Below are positions 1 through 8,717 of a stretch of DNA of 64,000 nucleotides, one piece after another. The notes beneath the pieces were generated by a model, which was not told where the DNA came from, did no database searches, and saw nothing but the letters and a program-made list of their open reading frames with translations. Every line of letters starts with the position of its first letter. Within the stretch, counting starts at the first letter, position 1. The translations under genes and the position numbers were made by a program. The DNA is from Methylovorus menthalis (GTDB taxonomy: Bacteria; Pseudomonadota; Gammaproteobacteria; Burkholderiales; Methylophilaceae): the NCBI RefSeq assembly GCF_020523625.1, contig NZ_JAJAQH010000006.1, positions 1,472,849 through 1,536,848 of the forward strand, written 5' to 3'.

Positions 1-591
1 CATGTGCTCGCGCACCGAGAGTTCGGCACGGCCGACCCGGTGATGCTGAAAATGGCTGGCGCGTTGCAATACCGATTGCCAGGCCGTCATCAGGTCTTCA
101 AAACTGATGCCGGGTGGCCCTGCCACGGCAATCTGCTCAAAATAGGAATGCGCCACCAGAATCTCCTGCCCTACCTGCGGCATGTCATCCAGTCGCTGCG
201 CGGCTAGCTTGATGGCTTCGTACTCCATCAGGCGGCGAACCAGCTCGGCACGGGGATCATCTTCCTGTTCAATATCGGCGGGCTTGGGCAGCAGCATGCG
301 TGACTTGATCTCGATCAGCATCGCTGACATCAACAAATAGTCAGCCGCAAGCTCCAGCTTGGTGGTCCGCATTTTTTCCACATAATCCATGTACTGGCGC
401 GTGAGCTCCGCCATGGGGATATCCAGAATATCCAGATTATGTTTGCGGATCAGGTAGAGCAGCAGATCGAGCGGACCTTCAAATGCCTCAAGATAGACTT
501 CCAGCGCATCGGGCGGAATATAAAGATCCTGCGGGATGGTATCGAGTTGCTCGCCATAGATACGAACGTCAATTGCGAGCTGGGTCTGCAT
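1..591 (-). CDS. scpA: Segregation and condensation protein A (ScpA), partial
   Basis: The window cuts this gene: 197 codons are present from the ATG at 591 and the reading frame is open to base 1, so the C-terminus lies outside. The protein has the kleisin N-terminal signature of ScpA, with FEGPLDLLLYLIRKH near residue 38 and the following LDILDIP and MLIEIKSRMLLP stretches. ScpA bridges SMC and ScpB in the condensin-like complex that organises and segregates the chromosome. Its ATG shares one base with the TGA of the upstream SMR gene, so the two are translationally coupled, and it is the distal part of a minus-strand run that starts at the PHP gene. A short N-terminal extension of about 35 residues precedes the kleisin motif. 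Family assignment is firm. Confidence 0.93.
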   Translation of the reverse strand, partial: MQTQLAIDVRIYGEQLDTIPQDLYIPPDALEVYLEAFEGPLDLLLYLIRKHNLDILDIPMAELTRQYMDYVEKMRTTKLELAADYLLMSAMLIEIKSRMLLPKPADIEQEDDPRAELVRRLMEYEAIKLAAQRLDDMPQVGQEILVAHSYFEQIAVAGPPGISFEDLMTAWQSVLQRASHFQHHRVGRAELSVREHM

Positions 592-923
592 CAGTGAGCG
601 ACGGTGTGCGAAAACACGTGAATGACGATAACACCGCTGATGATGAGCGCAATGCCGAGAATGGCGGGCCAATCAAGCGATTGCTTGTAGAACACCCAGC
701 CCAGGATGGCCACCAGCACGATGCCCACGCCAGCCCAGATGGCATACATGATGCCTACCGGAAACACACGCAGGCTGACCGTCATGAAATAAAACGCGGT
801 GCCATAGCCAGCCACGACCAGCAGTGAGGGCACCAGGCGGGTAAAGCCCTCGGTAGATTTGAGGGCCGTGGTGGCAATCACCTCGGCCACAATCGCAATG
901 CTGAGCGCAAGCCAGTGGTTCAT
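591..923 (-). CDS. Small multidrug resistance (SMR) family transporter
   Basis: A 110-residue protein of four membrane helices, the usual length for SMR transporters. The residues that define the drug-exporting (EmrE/Qac) subtype are all in place: the proton- and substrate-binding Glu14, Tyr40, Tyr60 and Trp63. It should work as a homodimer in the inner membrane exchanging protons for hydrophobic cations or small polyamine-like substrates; the actual substrate cannot be told from sequence. The gene sits between trpS (7 bases upstream) and scpA (one-base overlap) in a minus-strand operon, an arrangement suggesting housekeeping co-transcription rather than an acquired resistance gene. Confidence 0.92.
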   Translation of the reverse strand: MNHWLALSIAIVAEVIATTALKSTEGFTRLVPSLLVVAGYGTAFYFMTVSLRVFPVGIMYAIWAGVGIVLVAILGWVFYKQSLDWPAILGIALIISGVIVIHVFSHTVAH

Positions 924-930
924 ATCCGGT

Positions 931-2133
931 TCAAGAGTAATTCAGGCCCATGACCTCGCGAACATCCCGCATGGTCTCGCGTGCCAGTTTGCGCGCGCGC
1001 TCGCAGCCTTCGGCCACCACATTCTTGACCAGGGTCGGGTCCTCAGCATACTGCGCGGCACGTTCCTGTATGGGCTTCAGTTCTTCCAGCACGCTCTCAA
1101 TCACGGGTGTCTTGCACTCAATGCAGCCGATACCGGCGCTACGGCAGCCTTGCTGCACCCACTCGCGGGTTTTATCGTCGGAATACACTTCATGCAGCTG
1201 CCATACCGGGCATTTTTCCGGATCACCCGGATCAGTACGGCGAATACGTGCCGGATCGGTCGGCATGGTCTTGATCTTCTTGGCGACCACGTCCGGCGAT
1301 TCGCGCAATGAAATCGTGTTGTTATAGGATTTGGACATTTTCTGACCATCCAGCCCAGGCATCTTCGAGGCCGGGGTCAGCTTGTATTCCGGTTCCAGCA
1401 GGATGATCTTGCCGCCGCCTTCGAGGTAACCCAGCAAACGCTCCTTGTCGCCCAGGCTCATGCCCTGCTGCTCATCGATCATGGCACGGGCCGATTCCAG
1501 CGCTTCATCATCGCCGCTTTCCTGATAACGGGTGCGCAGCTCTTCGTACAAGGCACCGCGCTTGTTGCCCAGCTTCTTGATCGCGGCATGGGCTTTTTCT
1601 TCAAAGCCTTTTTCGCGGCCATAGATGTGATTGAAACGACGGGCGATCTCACGCGTGAATTCAATATGCGGAATCTGGTCTTCGCCCACCGGCACCTGGC
1701 TGGCCTTGTAAATCAGGATGTCGGCACTTTGCAGCAAGGGATAGCCCAGGAAACCGTAGGTGGAAAGATCCTTGCTGGCGAGCTTTTCCTGCTGATCTTT
1801 ATAGGTAGGCACGCGCTCCAGCCAGCTCAAGGGAGTGATCATCGACAGCAGGGTATGCAGTTCGGCATGCTCAGGCACGCGCGACTGAATGAAAATGGTG
1901 GCGCTGGCGGGGTCCACACCGGCAGCCAGCCAGTCAATCACCATTTCCCAGACACTTTCCTCAATGACTTCGGGGGTGTCGTAATGAGTGGTCAGGGCAT
2001 GCCAGTCAGCCACAAAAAACAGGCACTCATGCTCGTGTTGCAAGCGTGTCCAGTTTTTCAGCACGCCATGATAATGCCCAAGATGTAGATTGCCTGTGGG
2101 ACGCATCCCCGATAAAACACGCTCAACCGCCAT
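931..2133 (-). CDS. trpS: Tryptophan--tRNA ligase
   Basis: Class I aminoacyl-tRNA synthetase that charges tRNA-Trp in the cytoplasm. The HIGH-type motif HLGH is at residues 17-20 inside TGNLHLGHYHG, and the KMSKS loop is intact in GLDGQKMSKSYNNT near residue 266. At 400 residues it is longer than the E. coli type (about 334). The extra length is a charged, helical insertion around residues 175-240, containing GREKGFEEKAHAAIKKLG, between the two catalytic halves. Long forms of this kind are known in beta-proteobacteria, so this is probably a lineage trait. It lies 28 bases downstream of the M50 protease gene and just before the SMR transporter. Confidence 0.96.
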   Translation of the reverse strand: MAVERVLSGMRPTGNLHLGHYHGVLKNWTRLQHEHECLFFVADWHALTTHYDTPEVIEESVWEMVIDWLAAGVDPASATIFIQSRVPEHAELHTLLSMITPLSWLERVPTYKDQQEKLASKDLSTYGFLGYPLLQSADILIYKASQVPVGEDQIPHIEFTREIARRFNHIYGREKGFEEKAHAAIKKLGNKRGALYEELRTRYQESGDDEALESARAMIDEQQGMSLGDKERLLGYLEGGGKIILLEPEYKLTPASKMPGLDGQKMSKSYNNTISLRESPDVVAKKIKTMPTDPARIRRTDPGDPEKCPVWQLHEVYSDDKTREWVQQGCRSAGIGCIECKTPVIESVLEELKPIQERAAQYAEDPTLVKNVVAEGCERARKLARETMRDVREVMGLNYS

Positions 2134-2161
2134 GATGTCTAGAAGTCCAAAAAGTGAATTG

Positions 2162-2800
2162 TTATTTGAATAGCCAAGATATTAAGCCGATCGAGGCGTT
2201 TATGAAAGGATGCATGATCTGCGAAAGCACGCCGGTAAACAGCAGCACCAGCAAAATAACGAAGCCGTAGCGCTCAATGCCTGCGTACTTCTCTGCCAGG
2301 CGATCGGGTAGCAGACTGACGGCAATACGCCCGCCATCGAGCGGTGGCAAAGGCAACAGGTTAAGGACCATCAGTATCACATTGATCATGATGCCGGCCT
2401 GCGCCATCAGGCTTAAAGGCACCGCCATGCTCGGTGAAAGTGCGGGGGCAAATTTCCAGATCAGGGCCCAGATGAGCGCCATGATGAGATTGGAAGCGGG
2501 GCCTGCGGCAGCCACCCACAACATGTCTTTTTTAGGGTGGCGCAAGCGCGAAAAGTCCACGGGCACGGGCTTGGCCCAGCCAAACAGGATGCCACCGAAA
2601 AACAGGGTGAGTGCCGGGATCAGGATGGTGCCGATCGGGTCGATATGCCGCAGCGGATTCAGCGTAATGCGGCCAGCCTGATGGGCCGTCATGTCGCCAA
2701 AATAGCGCGCGGCATACCCATGCGCTGCTTCATGCACGGTGATGGCAAAAATGACAGGCAGCGCATAAATCGCAATTTTCTGGATGAAAGTGAGTTCCAT
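2162..2800 (-). CDS. Site-2-protease family (M50) membrane metalloprotease
   Basis: A 212-residue polytopic membrane protein with the zinc motif HEAAH at residues 23-27 in the first helix and the second M50 motif LPLPPLDGGR near residue 155, which supplies the aspartate ligand. This is the compact type without a PDZ domain (YwhC/SpoIVFB-like), distinct from the RseP sigma-E protease. It is predicted to cleave within the membrane, but the substrate is unknown. In many proteobacteria this gene stands between a YciO/Sua5-type gene and trpS, as here, which supports orthology but not a function. The ATG at 2800 is preceded by a purine-rich AAGGAAA. Confidence 0.9.
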   Translation of the reverse strand: MELTFIQKIAIYALPVIFAITVHEAAHGYAARYFGDMTAHQAGRITLNPLRHIDPIGTILIPALTLFFGGILFGWAKPVPVDFSRLRHPKKDMLWVAAAGPASNLIMALIWALIWKFAPALSPSMAVPLSLMAQAGIMINVILMVLNLLPLPPLDGGRIAVSLLPDRLAEKYAGIERYGFVILLVLLFTGVLSQIMHPFINASIGLISWLFK

Positions 2801-2832
2801 GGCGAACGAGGATTTCCTTAAAAGGGTAGGCT

Positions 2833-3462
2833 TTATTCAGTGAGGCCAAAAGGTGCCAGACTCCCGGCACCGGCTCTGACCAATATGGGGCTGTCGCCGG
2901 TGAGATCAATCACCGTGGTCGGCGTGGCGGAGCAGGCGCCGGCATCGATCACCAGGTCCAGCTGGTGTTCCAGCCGGTCACGGATTTCCCAGGCTTCATT
3001 CAGCACATCTTCCTCTCCGGGCAATTGCAGCGACATACTCAGCATGGGCTCATCCAATGCCTCTAGCAGGACTTGCGTCACGGCATGATCCGGCACGCGC
3101 AGGCCAAGGGTGCTGCGCTTGGGATGCTGCAGACGACGCGGTACTTCACGGGTCGCCTTGAGGATAAAGGTGTACTGCCCCGGCGTATTGGCCTTGAGCA
3201 GCCGAAACTGGCTATTGTCCACCTGGGCATACACAGCAAGTTCGCTCAGGTTGCGGCATACCAAGGTAAACAAATGGTCTTCATCCACGCCGCGGATGGC
3301 GCGGATTCTATCCTGCGCATCCTTGTTACCCAGCATGCAACCCAAGGCATAACTGGAGTCAGTAGGATAGGCGACTACCCCACCATTGCGCAGAATCTCC
3401 ACGGCCTGCGCAATCAGGCGCGGCTGGGGGTTCTGCGGATGTAAAACAAAATATTGGGCCAT
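2833..3462 (-). CDS. yciO: YciO/Sua5/YrdC-family protein (L-threonylcarbamoyladenylate synthase fold)
   Basis: A 209-residue protein with the YrdC fold: VVAYPTDSSYALGC near residue 30 and the conserved TPGQYTFILKAT and GLRVPDH segments. Sua5/TsaC members make threonylcarbamoyl-AMP for the t6A37 modification of ANN-decoding tRNAs. The YciO subgroup, to which this looks closest from the DSSYALGC and KRSTLGLRVP segments, is a paralogue with weak or no such activity and an unclear role. The neighbouring PHP phosphatase (yciV-like) and the nearby YciB/YciI-type genes echo the yci naming in E. coli. I am confident of the family, less so of YciO versus TsaC. Confidence 0.85.
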   Translation of the reverse strand: MAQYFVLHPQNPQPRLIAQAVEILRNGGVVAYPTDSSYALGCMLGNKDAQDRIRAIRGVDEDHLFTLVCRNLSELAVYAQVDNSQFRLLKANTPGQYTFILKATREVPRRLQHPKRSTLGLRVPDHAVTQVLLEALDEPMLSMSLQLPGEEDVLNEAWEIRDRLEHQLDLVIDAGACSATPTTVIDLTGDSPILVRAGAGSLAPFGLTE

Positions 3463-3478
3463 TCAGACGTGCCTGTCG

Positions 3479-4345
3479 TTAAAGTGGGGTGACTACAGAA
3501 GGTAAGGGAGTGAGCTTTTCCAGCTCTGGCCAGTCCTGCCAGACCGGCACGCATCCATGGGGAAGATCGGGCAAGCGCCCCATCTCGATATAGGTGTGGC
3601 CGGGACCATGATAATCCGATCCCAGCGAGGCTCGCAGGCTGAATTGTCGCGCCAGCTTGCCAAATTCCTGAAACTGGTCCGGCGTGTGGCTGCCAGTGAC
3701 CACTTCAATCGCGCTGCCGCCCAGCGCGCGAAACTCTTCCAGCAGCAACAGCATGTTGGTGCGGCCAAGATCATAGCGCCCGGGATGCGCCAGCACAGCA
3801 ACGCCACCGCTCTCAATGATCCAGCCCAGCGCTTCATCCAGGTCAGCCCAGTGATGTTCGTAATAGCCCGGTTTGCCTTTGACCAGAAAGCGCTTGAATA
3901 CCTTGCGCGTATCGGCGGCATAGCCAGCCTCGACCAGATAGCGGGCAAAATGGGTGCGGCTGATAATACCCTTGGCATGCCGATAAGCGCCTTCTAGGCT
4001 GCCCTCGACACCCGCCGCCTGCAAGCTCGCCGCCATGCCTTGCGCCCGGATATGCCGACCAGCGCGAATACGGGCCAAACCTTCAGCCAGCGGCTGGTAA
4101 GCCGGATCGATGCGCAAACCCACAATATGCAGCGTGCGGCGTTTCCAAGTCACCGAGATTTCAACACCGGAGATAAATTGCATGCCGTGCTCATGAGCCG
4201 TCTGGCGTGCCTCTTCCAGGCCAGCAACATCGTCGTGATCGGTCAGCGCGAGCAGTCTGACCCCTTGCGCTGCCGCGTGGCGCACCAGTTCTGCCGGGGT
4301 CAGTGTACCGTCGGAAACCGTGGAGTGGCTATGCAGATCAATCAA
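3479..4345 (-). CDS. PHP-domain phosphatase (3',5'-nucleoside bisphosphate phosphatase / RNase AM-like)
   Basis: A 288-residue PHP-domain metallophosphoesterase. It begins with the HxH metal motif (IDLHSHSTVSDG), continues with LTDHDD near residue 36 and GVEIS, and ends with LAHPGRY and GSDYHGPG, the usual trinuclear metal set. E. coli YciV (RnaAM) of this family removes phosphates and 5' nucleotides from RNA ends and 3',5'-bisphosphates. The start is a TTG at 4345: upstream in frame there is no ATG before a TGA, and the metal motif begins four residues after the TTG. It is the first gene of a minus-strand run with yciO (16-base gap), and diverges from yciB. Confidence 0.88.
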   Translation of the reverse strand: MIDLHSHSTVSDGTLTPAELVRHAAAQGVRLLALTDHDDVAGLEEARQTAHEHGMQFISGVEISVTWKRRTLHIVGLRIDPAYQPLAEGLARIRAGRHIRAQGMAASLQAAGVEGSLEGAYRHAKGIISRTHFARYLVEAGYAADTRKVFKRFLVKGKPGYYEHHWADLDEALGWIIESGGVAVLAHPGRYDLGRTNMLLLLEEFRALGGSAIEVVTGSHTPDQFQEFGKLARQFSLRASLGSDYHGPGHTYIEMGRLPDLPHGCVPVWQDWPELEKLTPLPSVVTPL

Positions 4346-4509
4346 GAAACGCGTCTCGAAAACATCTTGCAGCAGGCCATGTCAGGCTGGCAATGAAGAA
4401 CATGAAGTGTAAAGTCTTGTGGCACAAGACGAATCATAGCAAAATACCGATAGGGCTAATACCTCACGCATGCAAATGCGACAACTCATCCTCACGCGTA
4501 AGGCTTGTT

Positions 4510-5043
4510 ATGAAGTTTCTTTTTGACCTCTTCCCGGTCATTCTGTTTTTCATCGTCTTCAAGATTTCGGGCATATACGCCGCGACAGCGGTAGCGATGA
4601 TCGCCACCGTGTTGCAAATTGCCTGGGTGAAGTTCAAGCATGGCAAGGTAGATAACATGCTGATTGCTAGCGGTGTAATCATCATTGTCTTCGGCGGCGC
4701 CACGCTATTGTTGCACGACGAAAACTTCATCAAATGGAAGCCGACCATTCTTTACTGGGTATTCGCCATTGCCATGGTGGTATCGCAATTTTTCTTTGGC
4801 AAGAATGCCATGCGCGGGCTCATGGAAAAACAGATCACCATGGCCGACAGTGTATGGAGCAAACTCAATCTGGCCTGGGCGCTATTTTTCACCCTGCTGG
4901 GATTCCTCAATCTGTATATCGCCTTCCACTTCCCCACGGATATCTGGGTCGATTTCAAACTGTTCGGCACCATGGGCCTGATGTTCCTGTTCATCATCGG
5001 CCAGACCCTAGTCCTCAACAAATACATGGAAAGCAACGAGTAA
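4510..5043 (+). CDS. yciB: Inner membrane-spanning protein YciB (septation protein A family)
   Basis: A 177-residue protein with about five membrane helices and the YciB/IspZ family hallmarks: a start [14 protein letters not shown], then [16 protein letters not shown] in the middle and a C-terminal FxGQTxxLNKY-type end. The family is linked to cell-envelope synthesis and septation. The open frame extends upstream to 4303, but that stretch is polar, lies opposite the 5' end of the PHP gene and has no family similarity, so I place the start at the ATG at 4510. Its TAA overlaps the ATG of the YciI gene (TAATG), which indicates coupled translation. Confidence 0.93.
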   Translation: MKFLFDLFPVILFFIVFKISGIYAATAVAMIATVLQIAWVKFKHGKVDNMLIASGVIIIVFGGATLLLHDENFIKWKPTILYWVFAIAMVVSQFFFGKNAMRGLMEKQITMADSVWSKLNLAWALFFTLLGFLNLYIAFHFPTDIWVDFKLFGTMGLMFLFIIGQTLVLNKYMESNE

Positions 5044-5345
5044 TGTGGTATGCCATTGTGGCGCAAGACACGCCTGAAAGCCTGCAAAAACGCCTGCAAG
5101 CCCGGCCAGAACACCTGGCAAGGTTACAAGCCCTGCAAGATGCAGGGCGCCTGCTGCTGGCGGGGCCCTTCCCCGCTATTGACAGTATAGACCCAGGCCC
5201 GGCGGGCTACAGCGGCAGCCTGATCGTGGCTGAGTTTGCCACATTGCAGGAGGCGACAGACTGGGCCAATGCAGATCCTTTTGTGGCCGCCGGTGTCTAT
5301 CAGCATGTCAGCGTAAAACCCTTCCGCAAGACCCTGCCCGCCTGA
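5043..5345 (+). CDS. yciI: YciI-family protein
   Basis: A 100-residue protein of the YciI-like ferredoxin-fold family: it opens with [17 protein letters not shown], has RPEHLARL and AGPFPA in the middle, and ends with a [10 protein letters not shown] strand. The His and Asp residues that form the putative active-site pocket (the DTPES and RPEHLARL regions) are present. No reaction is firmly established for the type member. It is locked between yciB and the BolA gene by TAATG and TGATGA junctions, so the three are certainly one transcription unit; the same order occurs in other beta-proteobacteria. Confidence 0.9.
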   Translation: MWYAIVAQDTPESLQKRLQARPEHLARLQALQDAGRLLLAGPFPAIDSIDPGPAGYSGSLIVAEFATLQEATDWANADPFVAAGVYQHVSVKPFRKTLPA

Positions 5346-5611
5346 TGACTCTGCTCGAAGAAATCCGCAGCCGCCTGGCGGTACTGGAGCCTGTTGATCT
5401 CGTCATTCAGGATGACAGTGCACTGCACGCTGGGCATGCCGGGAATGGCGGTGGCGGTCACTTTAATGTGCGTATCGTCAGCTCGCAATTTAGCGGCAAA
5501 TCACCCATAATCCGACATCGGATTGTTTACCAGGCACTCGCAGACTTGATACCCACCAGAATTCACGCGCTCAGCATTCGTGCCGTCGCGCCCGATGAAA
5601 CCAATCCCTAA
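5345..5611 (+). CDS. BolA-family protein
   Basis: An 88-residue BolA-like protein: an N-terminal helix [11 protein letters not shown], then the LEPVDLVIQDDSALHAGHAG segment with the conserved histidine used for cluster binding, GHFNVRIVS, and the family helix-turn-helix-like stretch HRIVYQALADL with the following HALSIRA strand. BolA/IbaG proteins pair with monothiol glutaredoxins to bind [2Fe-2S] clusters and influence envelope shape and stress responses. The ATG overlaps the stop of yciI. The next gene, a periplasmic parvulin, begins 36 bases on, so the BolA gene may be co-transcribed with it. Confidence 0.93.
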   Translation: MTLLEEIRSRLAVLEPVDLVIQDDSALHAGHAGNGGGGHFNVRIVSSQFSGKSPIIRHRIVYQALADLIPTRIHALSIRAVAPDETNP

Positions 5612-5647
5612 TCAACACCTCTCATTAAAATGACAAGGAAGCCTTAC

Positions 5648-6451
5648 ATGAAAATCACTTTAAGCGCCCTGCTGGCATTCGTTGCCATCAGCATGTCCAC
5701 CGCAGCCATTGCGGCTGACACTGCCGTTGCCACCGTCAACGGCAAGCCGATCAAGCAGTCGCTCTTTGATTACATCACCAAGGATGCGGCTGCCCGCGGC
5801 CAGAATGTGGATGACAATGTACGCAATGTCATCATCAATCGTCTGGTGAGCAGCGAACTGATCTACCAGGAAGCCCAGCGCAGTGGTTACGACAAGCAAG
5901 CCGACTTCGTTGCGAAGCAAGAACTGGCAGGTCGTGAATTGCTGGTAAACAGCTACCTGGAAGACTACCTGAAGAAAAATCCGGTGAGCGACGCCGCCGT
6001 CAAAGCCGAGTATGAGAAATACAAACAGGAAGTCGGCGACAAGGAATACAGCGCACGCCACATCCTGGTATCCACCGAAGCAGAAGCCAAGGACATCATT
6101 GCCCAACTGGGCAAAGGCGCTGATTTCTCAAAGCTGGCCAAGGAAAAATCCAAGGATCCAGGCGGCAAGGAAAATGGTGGCGATCTGGGCTGGTTTGCAC
6201 CAGGCAGCATGGTCAAGCCATTCAGCGAAGCCGTTGCCAAGATGAAAAAGGGTAGCTACACCACAGATCCAGTACAAACCCAGTTTGGCTGGCACGTGAT
6301 CAAGCTGGAAGATGTGCGTGATGCGCAACCCATGCCGTTTGAAAAAGTACAGGCCGCGCTGAAGAAGCAATTGCAACAGCGTCAGCTGGAAAAACTGCTC
6401 TCTGACCTGCGCAGCAAGGCCAAGATTGTAGAAAACCCTGCCAAGAAGTAA
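5648..6451 (+). CDS. Periplasmic peptidyl-prolyl cis-trans isomerase (parvulin, PpiC/SurA type)
   Basis: A 267-residue exported foldase. The start is set at 5648 because AAGGA lies eight bases before it; an in-frame ATG at 5630 has no such site. A signal peptide (MKITLSALLAFVAISMSTAAIAA, cleaved after AIAA near residue 23) is followed by a SurA-type N-terminal helical region. A single rotamase domain lies around residues 135-235, recognised by SARHILVSTEAEAKDII, ADFSKLAKEKSKDPG, GGDLGWFAPGSMVKPF and FGWHVIKLED. The role is folding of secreted and outer-membrane proteins. It is ended by a strong hairpin terminator 50 bases later. Confidence 0.93.
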   Translation: MKITLSALLAFVAISMSTAAIAADTAVATVNGKPIKQSLFDYITKDAAARGQNVDDNVRNVIINRLVSSELIYQEAQRSGYDKQADFVAKQELAGRELLVNSYLEDYLKKNPVSDAAVKAEYEKYKQEVGDKEYSARHILVSTEAEAKDIIAQLGKGADFSKLAKEKSKDPGGKENGGDLGWFAPGSMVKPFSEAVAKMKKGSYTTDPVQTQFGWHVIKLEDVRDAQPMPFEKVQAALKKQLQQRQLEKLLSDLRSKAKIVENPAKK

Positions 6452-6495
6452 GCCTGGTAAACTTGGGTTTTCTCATGCTTGACGAGTAGCAAGAT

Positions 6496-6526
6496 AAAAA
6501 AGACCTGCTGAAGCAGGTCTTTTTTT
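6496..6526 (+). terminator. Rho-independent terminator after the parvulin gene
   Basis: AGACCTGC-TGAA-GCAGGTCT forms a perfect 8-bp stem with a tetraloop at 6501-6520, preceded by five A and followed by a run of T to 6526. It closes the yciB-yciI-bolA-parvulin unit and, through the flanking A run, could also work on the opposite strand. Confidence 0.93.
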
Positions 6527-6645
6527 ATGTGTCGCTTTTATGGTCGCGCAAATGATGCATGGCTTTGCAATACCGCGCTTGCAGATGTCGCCGGGTGCTT
6601 TACACTTGAGCTCATCCTTTTCTTATTAGCCAGTCCCCTCTATTT

Positions 6646-8442
6646 ATGTCCGCCATCCATTATCAGGTTCATCTCAATCAGCCCACCACCCATCTGTTTG
6701 AAGTGGAGTGCACCATCAGCAAGCCTGCCTCGCAGGGCCAGCAGGTGTCTCTGCCGACCTGGATACCGGGCAGCTATCTGGTGCGGGACTTTGCGCGCCA
6801 TATTGTCAGCATGGAGGCCATGTCGCACGGCAAGTCCGTCGCGATTGAGAAAATCAGCAAACATCGCTGGCAGTGCGCGCCCTGTAAAGGCCCGCTTACC
6901 CTGCACTACCAGGTATATGCCTATGATCTCTCGGTACGCACAGCTTATCTGGATGGCGAGCGCGGCTACTTCAATGGCTCCAGCCTGTTTGTATGCGTGG
7001 ATGGTCAAGAACATGCCCCTTGCCAAATAACCCTGCACGCTCCGGATATCAAGGGTTGGCAAGTCGGTACCGCACTCCCCGCCATCAAGGTGAATCGGGC
7101 TGGATTCGGCCTGTACGAAGCGCCTGACTACCGAGCGCTCATCGACTACCCGGTGGAAACAGGCAAGCTCGATATCGTGACGTTCAAGGCGGCGGGTATT
7201 CCACATCGCCTGATTGTTTCAGGCGAACATCAAGCGGATCTGAAACGGATTGCGCGTGATCTCAAAAGGCTGTGCGAAACGCATATCGGTTTTTTTGGCA
7301 ATGCACCATTTGATCGCTACGATTTCATGCTGTATGCCGCGGGCGATGACCAATATGGCGGGCTGGAGCATCGCGACTCCACCAGCCTGATCTGCCCGCG
7401 CAGCTGGCTGCCTTCAGCAGGAGTTGAGACTGACACCAGCCGCTATCAGGATTTCCTGGGGCTATGCAGCCATGAGTATTTTCATGCCTGGCATGTGAAA
7501 CGCATGCGACCCCAGGCCTTTGTGGAACCAGACCTGGGGCGGGAAGCCTATACGCGACTGCTCTGGGTGTTTGAGGGGTTTACCGCGTATTACGACACCC
7601 TGATGCTGGTGCGTAGCGGCCTGATGTCGCCGGAGGAATACCTCAAGGACTTGGCAAAAACCATCACCCGCTACCTGCGTACCCCGGGCCGCCATGTGCA
7701 GCGCGTGGATGAGTCCAGCTTTGATGCGTGGATCAAGCTCTACAAACCGGATGAAAACACACCCAACGCGCAGATCAGCTATTACCTGAAAGGCTCGCTG
7801 GTGGCACTGGCGATCGACCTCACCCTGCGCAGCAAAGGCAGCTCGCTGGACGTGTTGATGCAGGGTCTATGGCGCGATTACCAGCTGACTGGCGCGGCCG
7901 TACCGGAAGAGCAGATGGATGCGCTTATCCTGAAACACACCGGGCACAACCTGCGGAAAGCCCTCGAAAAACTGGTACGCGACACAGAGGACCCAGCCTT
8001 CCGTAAACTGTTTGCCAAACTGGGCATCAATTATCAGGAGACTGCAAAACCCGCAGGCAATCAAAGCCTGCGCAGTGCCTGGGGCCTGCAACTGGCGAAC
8101 GAACAGGACACCCGCATTGCGCATGTTTACCGCAACAGCCCCGCCGAAGAAGCCGGGCTGGCCGCACAGGATGTGATTATTGCCGCCGACGGCATCAAGG
8201 TCAGCGCCAAACAGTTACAGGATCAGGTTACCAGACTGGCAGAAGGCGCCAGCCTCAAGCTGCATTTTTTCCGGCGCGATACCTTAAAACAATCCCGCAT
8301 CGTCAAACGCACCGAAACAGTGGCCGAATGTGCTCTGACCATCCTCGCCGAAGATAATCCATTGCGTGCCTCCTGGCTGGCCACGCCAATGATTTCGCGC
8401 CAGCAGCAAGACCGCAAACGCAAATCCGGCATGCCAGCCTGA
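6646..8442 (+). CDS. M61 family peptidase (glycyl aminopeptidase type) with PDZ domain
   Basis: A 598-residue zinc metallopeptidase. The N-terminal beta-rich domain (about residues 1-190) precedes the gluzincin catalytic core with HEYFH at residues 276-280 and the third ligand Glu310 in VFEGFTAYYD. A PDZ domain follows at roughly 470-560 (AWGLQLANEQDTRIAHVY, SPAEEAGLAAQDVI). M61 enzymes of this length are related to the glycyl aminopeptidase of Sphingomonas; no clear signal peptide is visible, so a cytoplasmic location is likely. The gene stands alone between the parvulin terminator and the Fur-controlled feo operon. Confidence 0.93.
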   Translation: MSAIHYQVHLNQPTTHLFEVECTISKPASQGQQVSLPTWIPGSYLVRDFARHIVSMEAMSHGKSVAIEKISKHRWQCAPCKGPLTLHYQVYAYDLSVRTAYLDGERGYFNGSSLFVCVDGQEHAPCQITLHAPDIKGWQVGTALPAIKVNRAGFGLYEAPDYRALIDYPVETGKLDIVTFKAAGIPHRLIVSGEHQADLKRIARDLKRLCETHIGFFGNAPFDRYDFMLYAAGDDQYGGLEHRDSTSLICPRSWLPSAGVETDTSRYQDFLGLCSHEYFHAWHVKRMRPQAFVEPDLGREAYTRLLWVFEGFTAYYDTLMLVRSGLMSPEEYLKDLAKTITRYLRTPGRHVQRVDESSFDAWIKLYKPDENTPNAQISYYLKGSLVALAIDLTLRSKGSSLDVLMQGLWRDYQLTGAAVPEEQMDALILKHTGHNLRKALEKLVRDTEDPAFRKLFAKLGINYQETAKPAGNQSLRSAWGLQLANEQDTRIAHVYRNSPAEEAGLAAQDVIIAADGIKVSAKQLQDQVTRLAEGASLKLHFFRRDTLKQSRIVKRTETVAECALTILAEDNPLRASWLATPMISRQQQDRKRKSGMPA

Positions 8443-8456
8443 TCAAATTGTGAAAT

Positions 8457-8475
8457 AATAAGAATAATTATCATT
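8457..8475 (+). promoter_or_regulatory. Fur box upstream of feoAB
   Basis: AATAAGAATAATTATCATT matches 13 of 19 positions of the classical GATAATGATAATCATTATC Fur box. It lies 14 bases before the feoA ATG and just after the end of the M61 gene, where iron-loaded Fur would block transcription or initiation. Confidence 0.8.
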
Positions 8476-8489
8476 TGTTGAACAAACCG

Positions 8490-8717
8490 ATGTCCGACCT
8501 TTCACAACTGCAGCCCGGCACCCATGCCGTGATCTGCGGGATAGATGCTGATGAATCCCTGTTTCAACGGCTTGCCGCCCTGGGATTCCGCATCGGCAAA
8601 AAAATTGAAGTCATCCGTCGGGCCAGCTTTAACGGCCCCTTGCATGTTCGCATCGGCACGACCGATATCATCCTGCGCATCACTGAAGCGCGTCGCATAC
8701 AGATTAGCCAACAATGA
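8490..8717 (+). CDS. feoA: Ferrous iron transport protein A (FeoA)
   Basis: A 75-residue SH3-like protein (MSDLSQLQPGTHAVICGI, LAALGFRIGKKIEVIRRA, GPLHVRIGTTDIILR) of normal FeoA length. FeoA is a cytoplasmic accessory that supports the FeoB ferrous iron transporter. An in-frame TTG at 8475 would lengthen it by five residues, but it lies at the edge of the Fur box and the family start fits the ATG at 8490. The TGA overlaps the feoB ATG (ATGA), as in most feo operons. The Fur box directly upstream indicates iron repression. Confidence 0.95.
   Translation: MSDLSQLQPGTHAVICGIDADESLFQRLAALGFRIGKKIEVIRRASFNGPLHVRIGTTDIILRITEARRIQISQQ

Noticed and set aside
4303-4509. Upstream extension of the yciB frame
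   Set aside because: The extra 69 residues overlap the divergent PHP gene start and lack the membrane character; the family start is the ATG at 4510.
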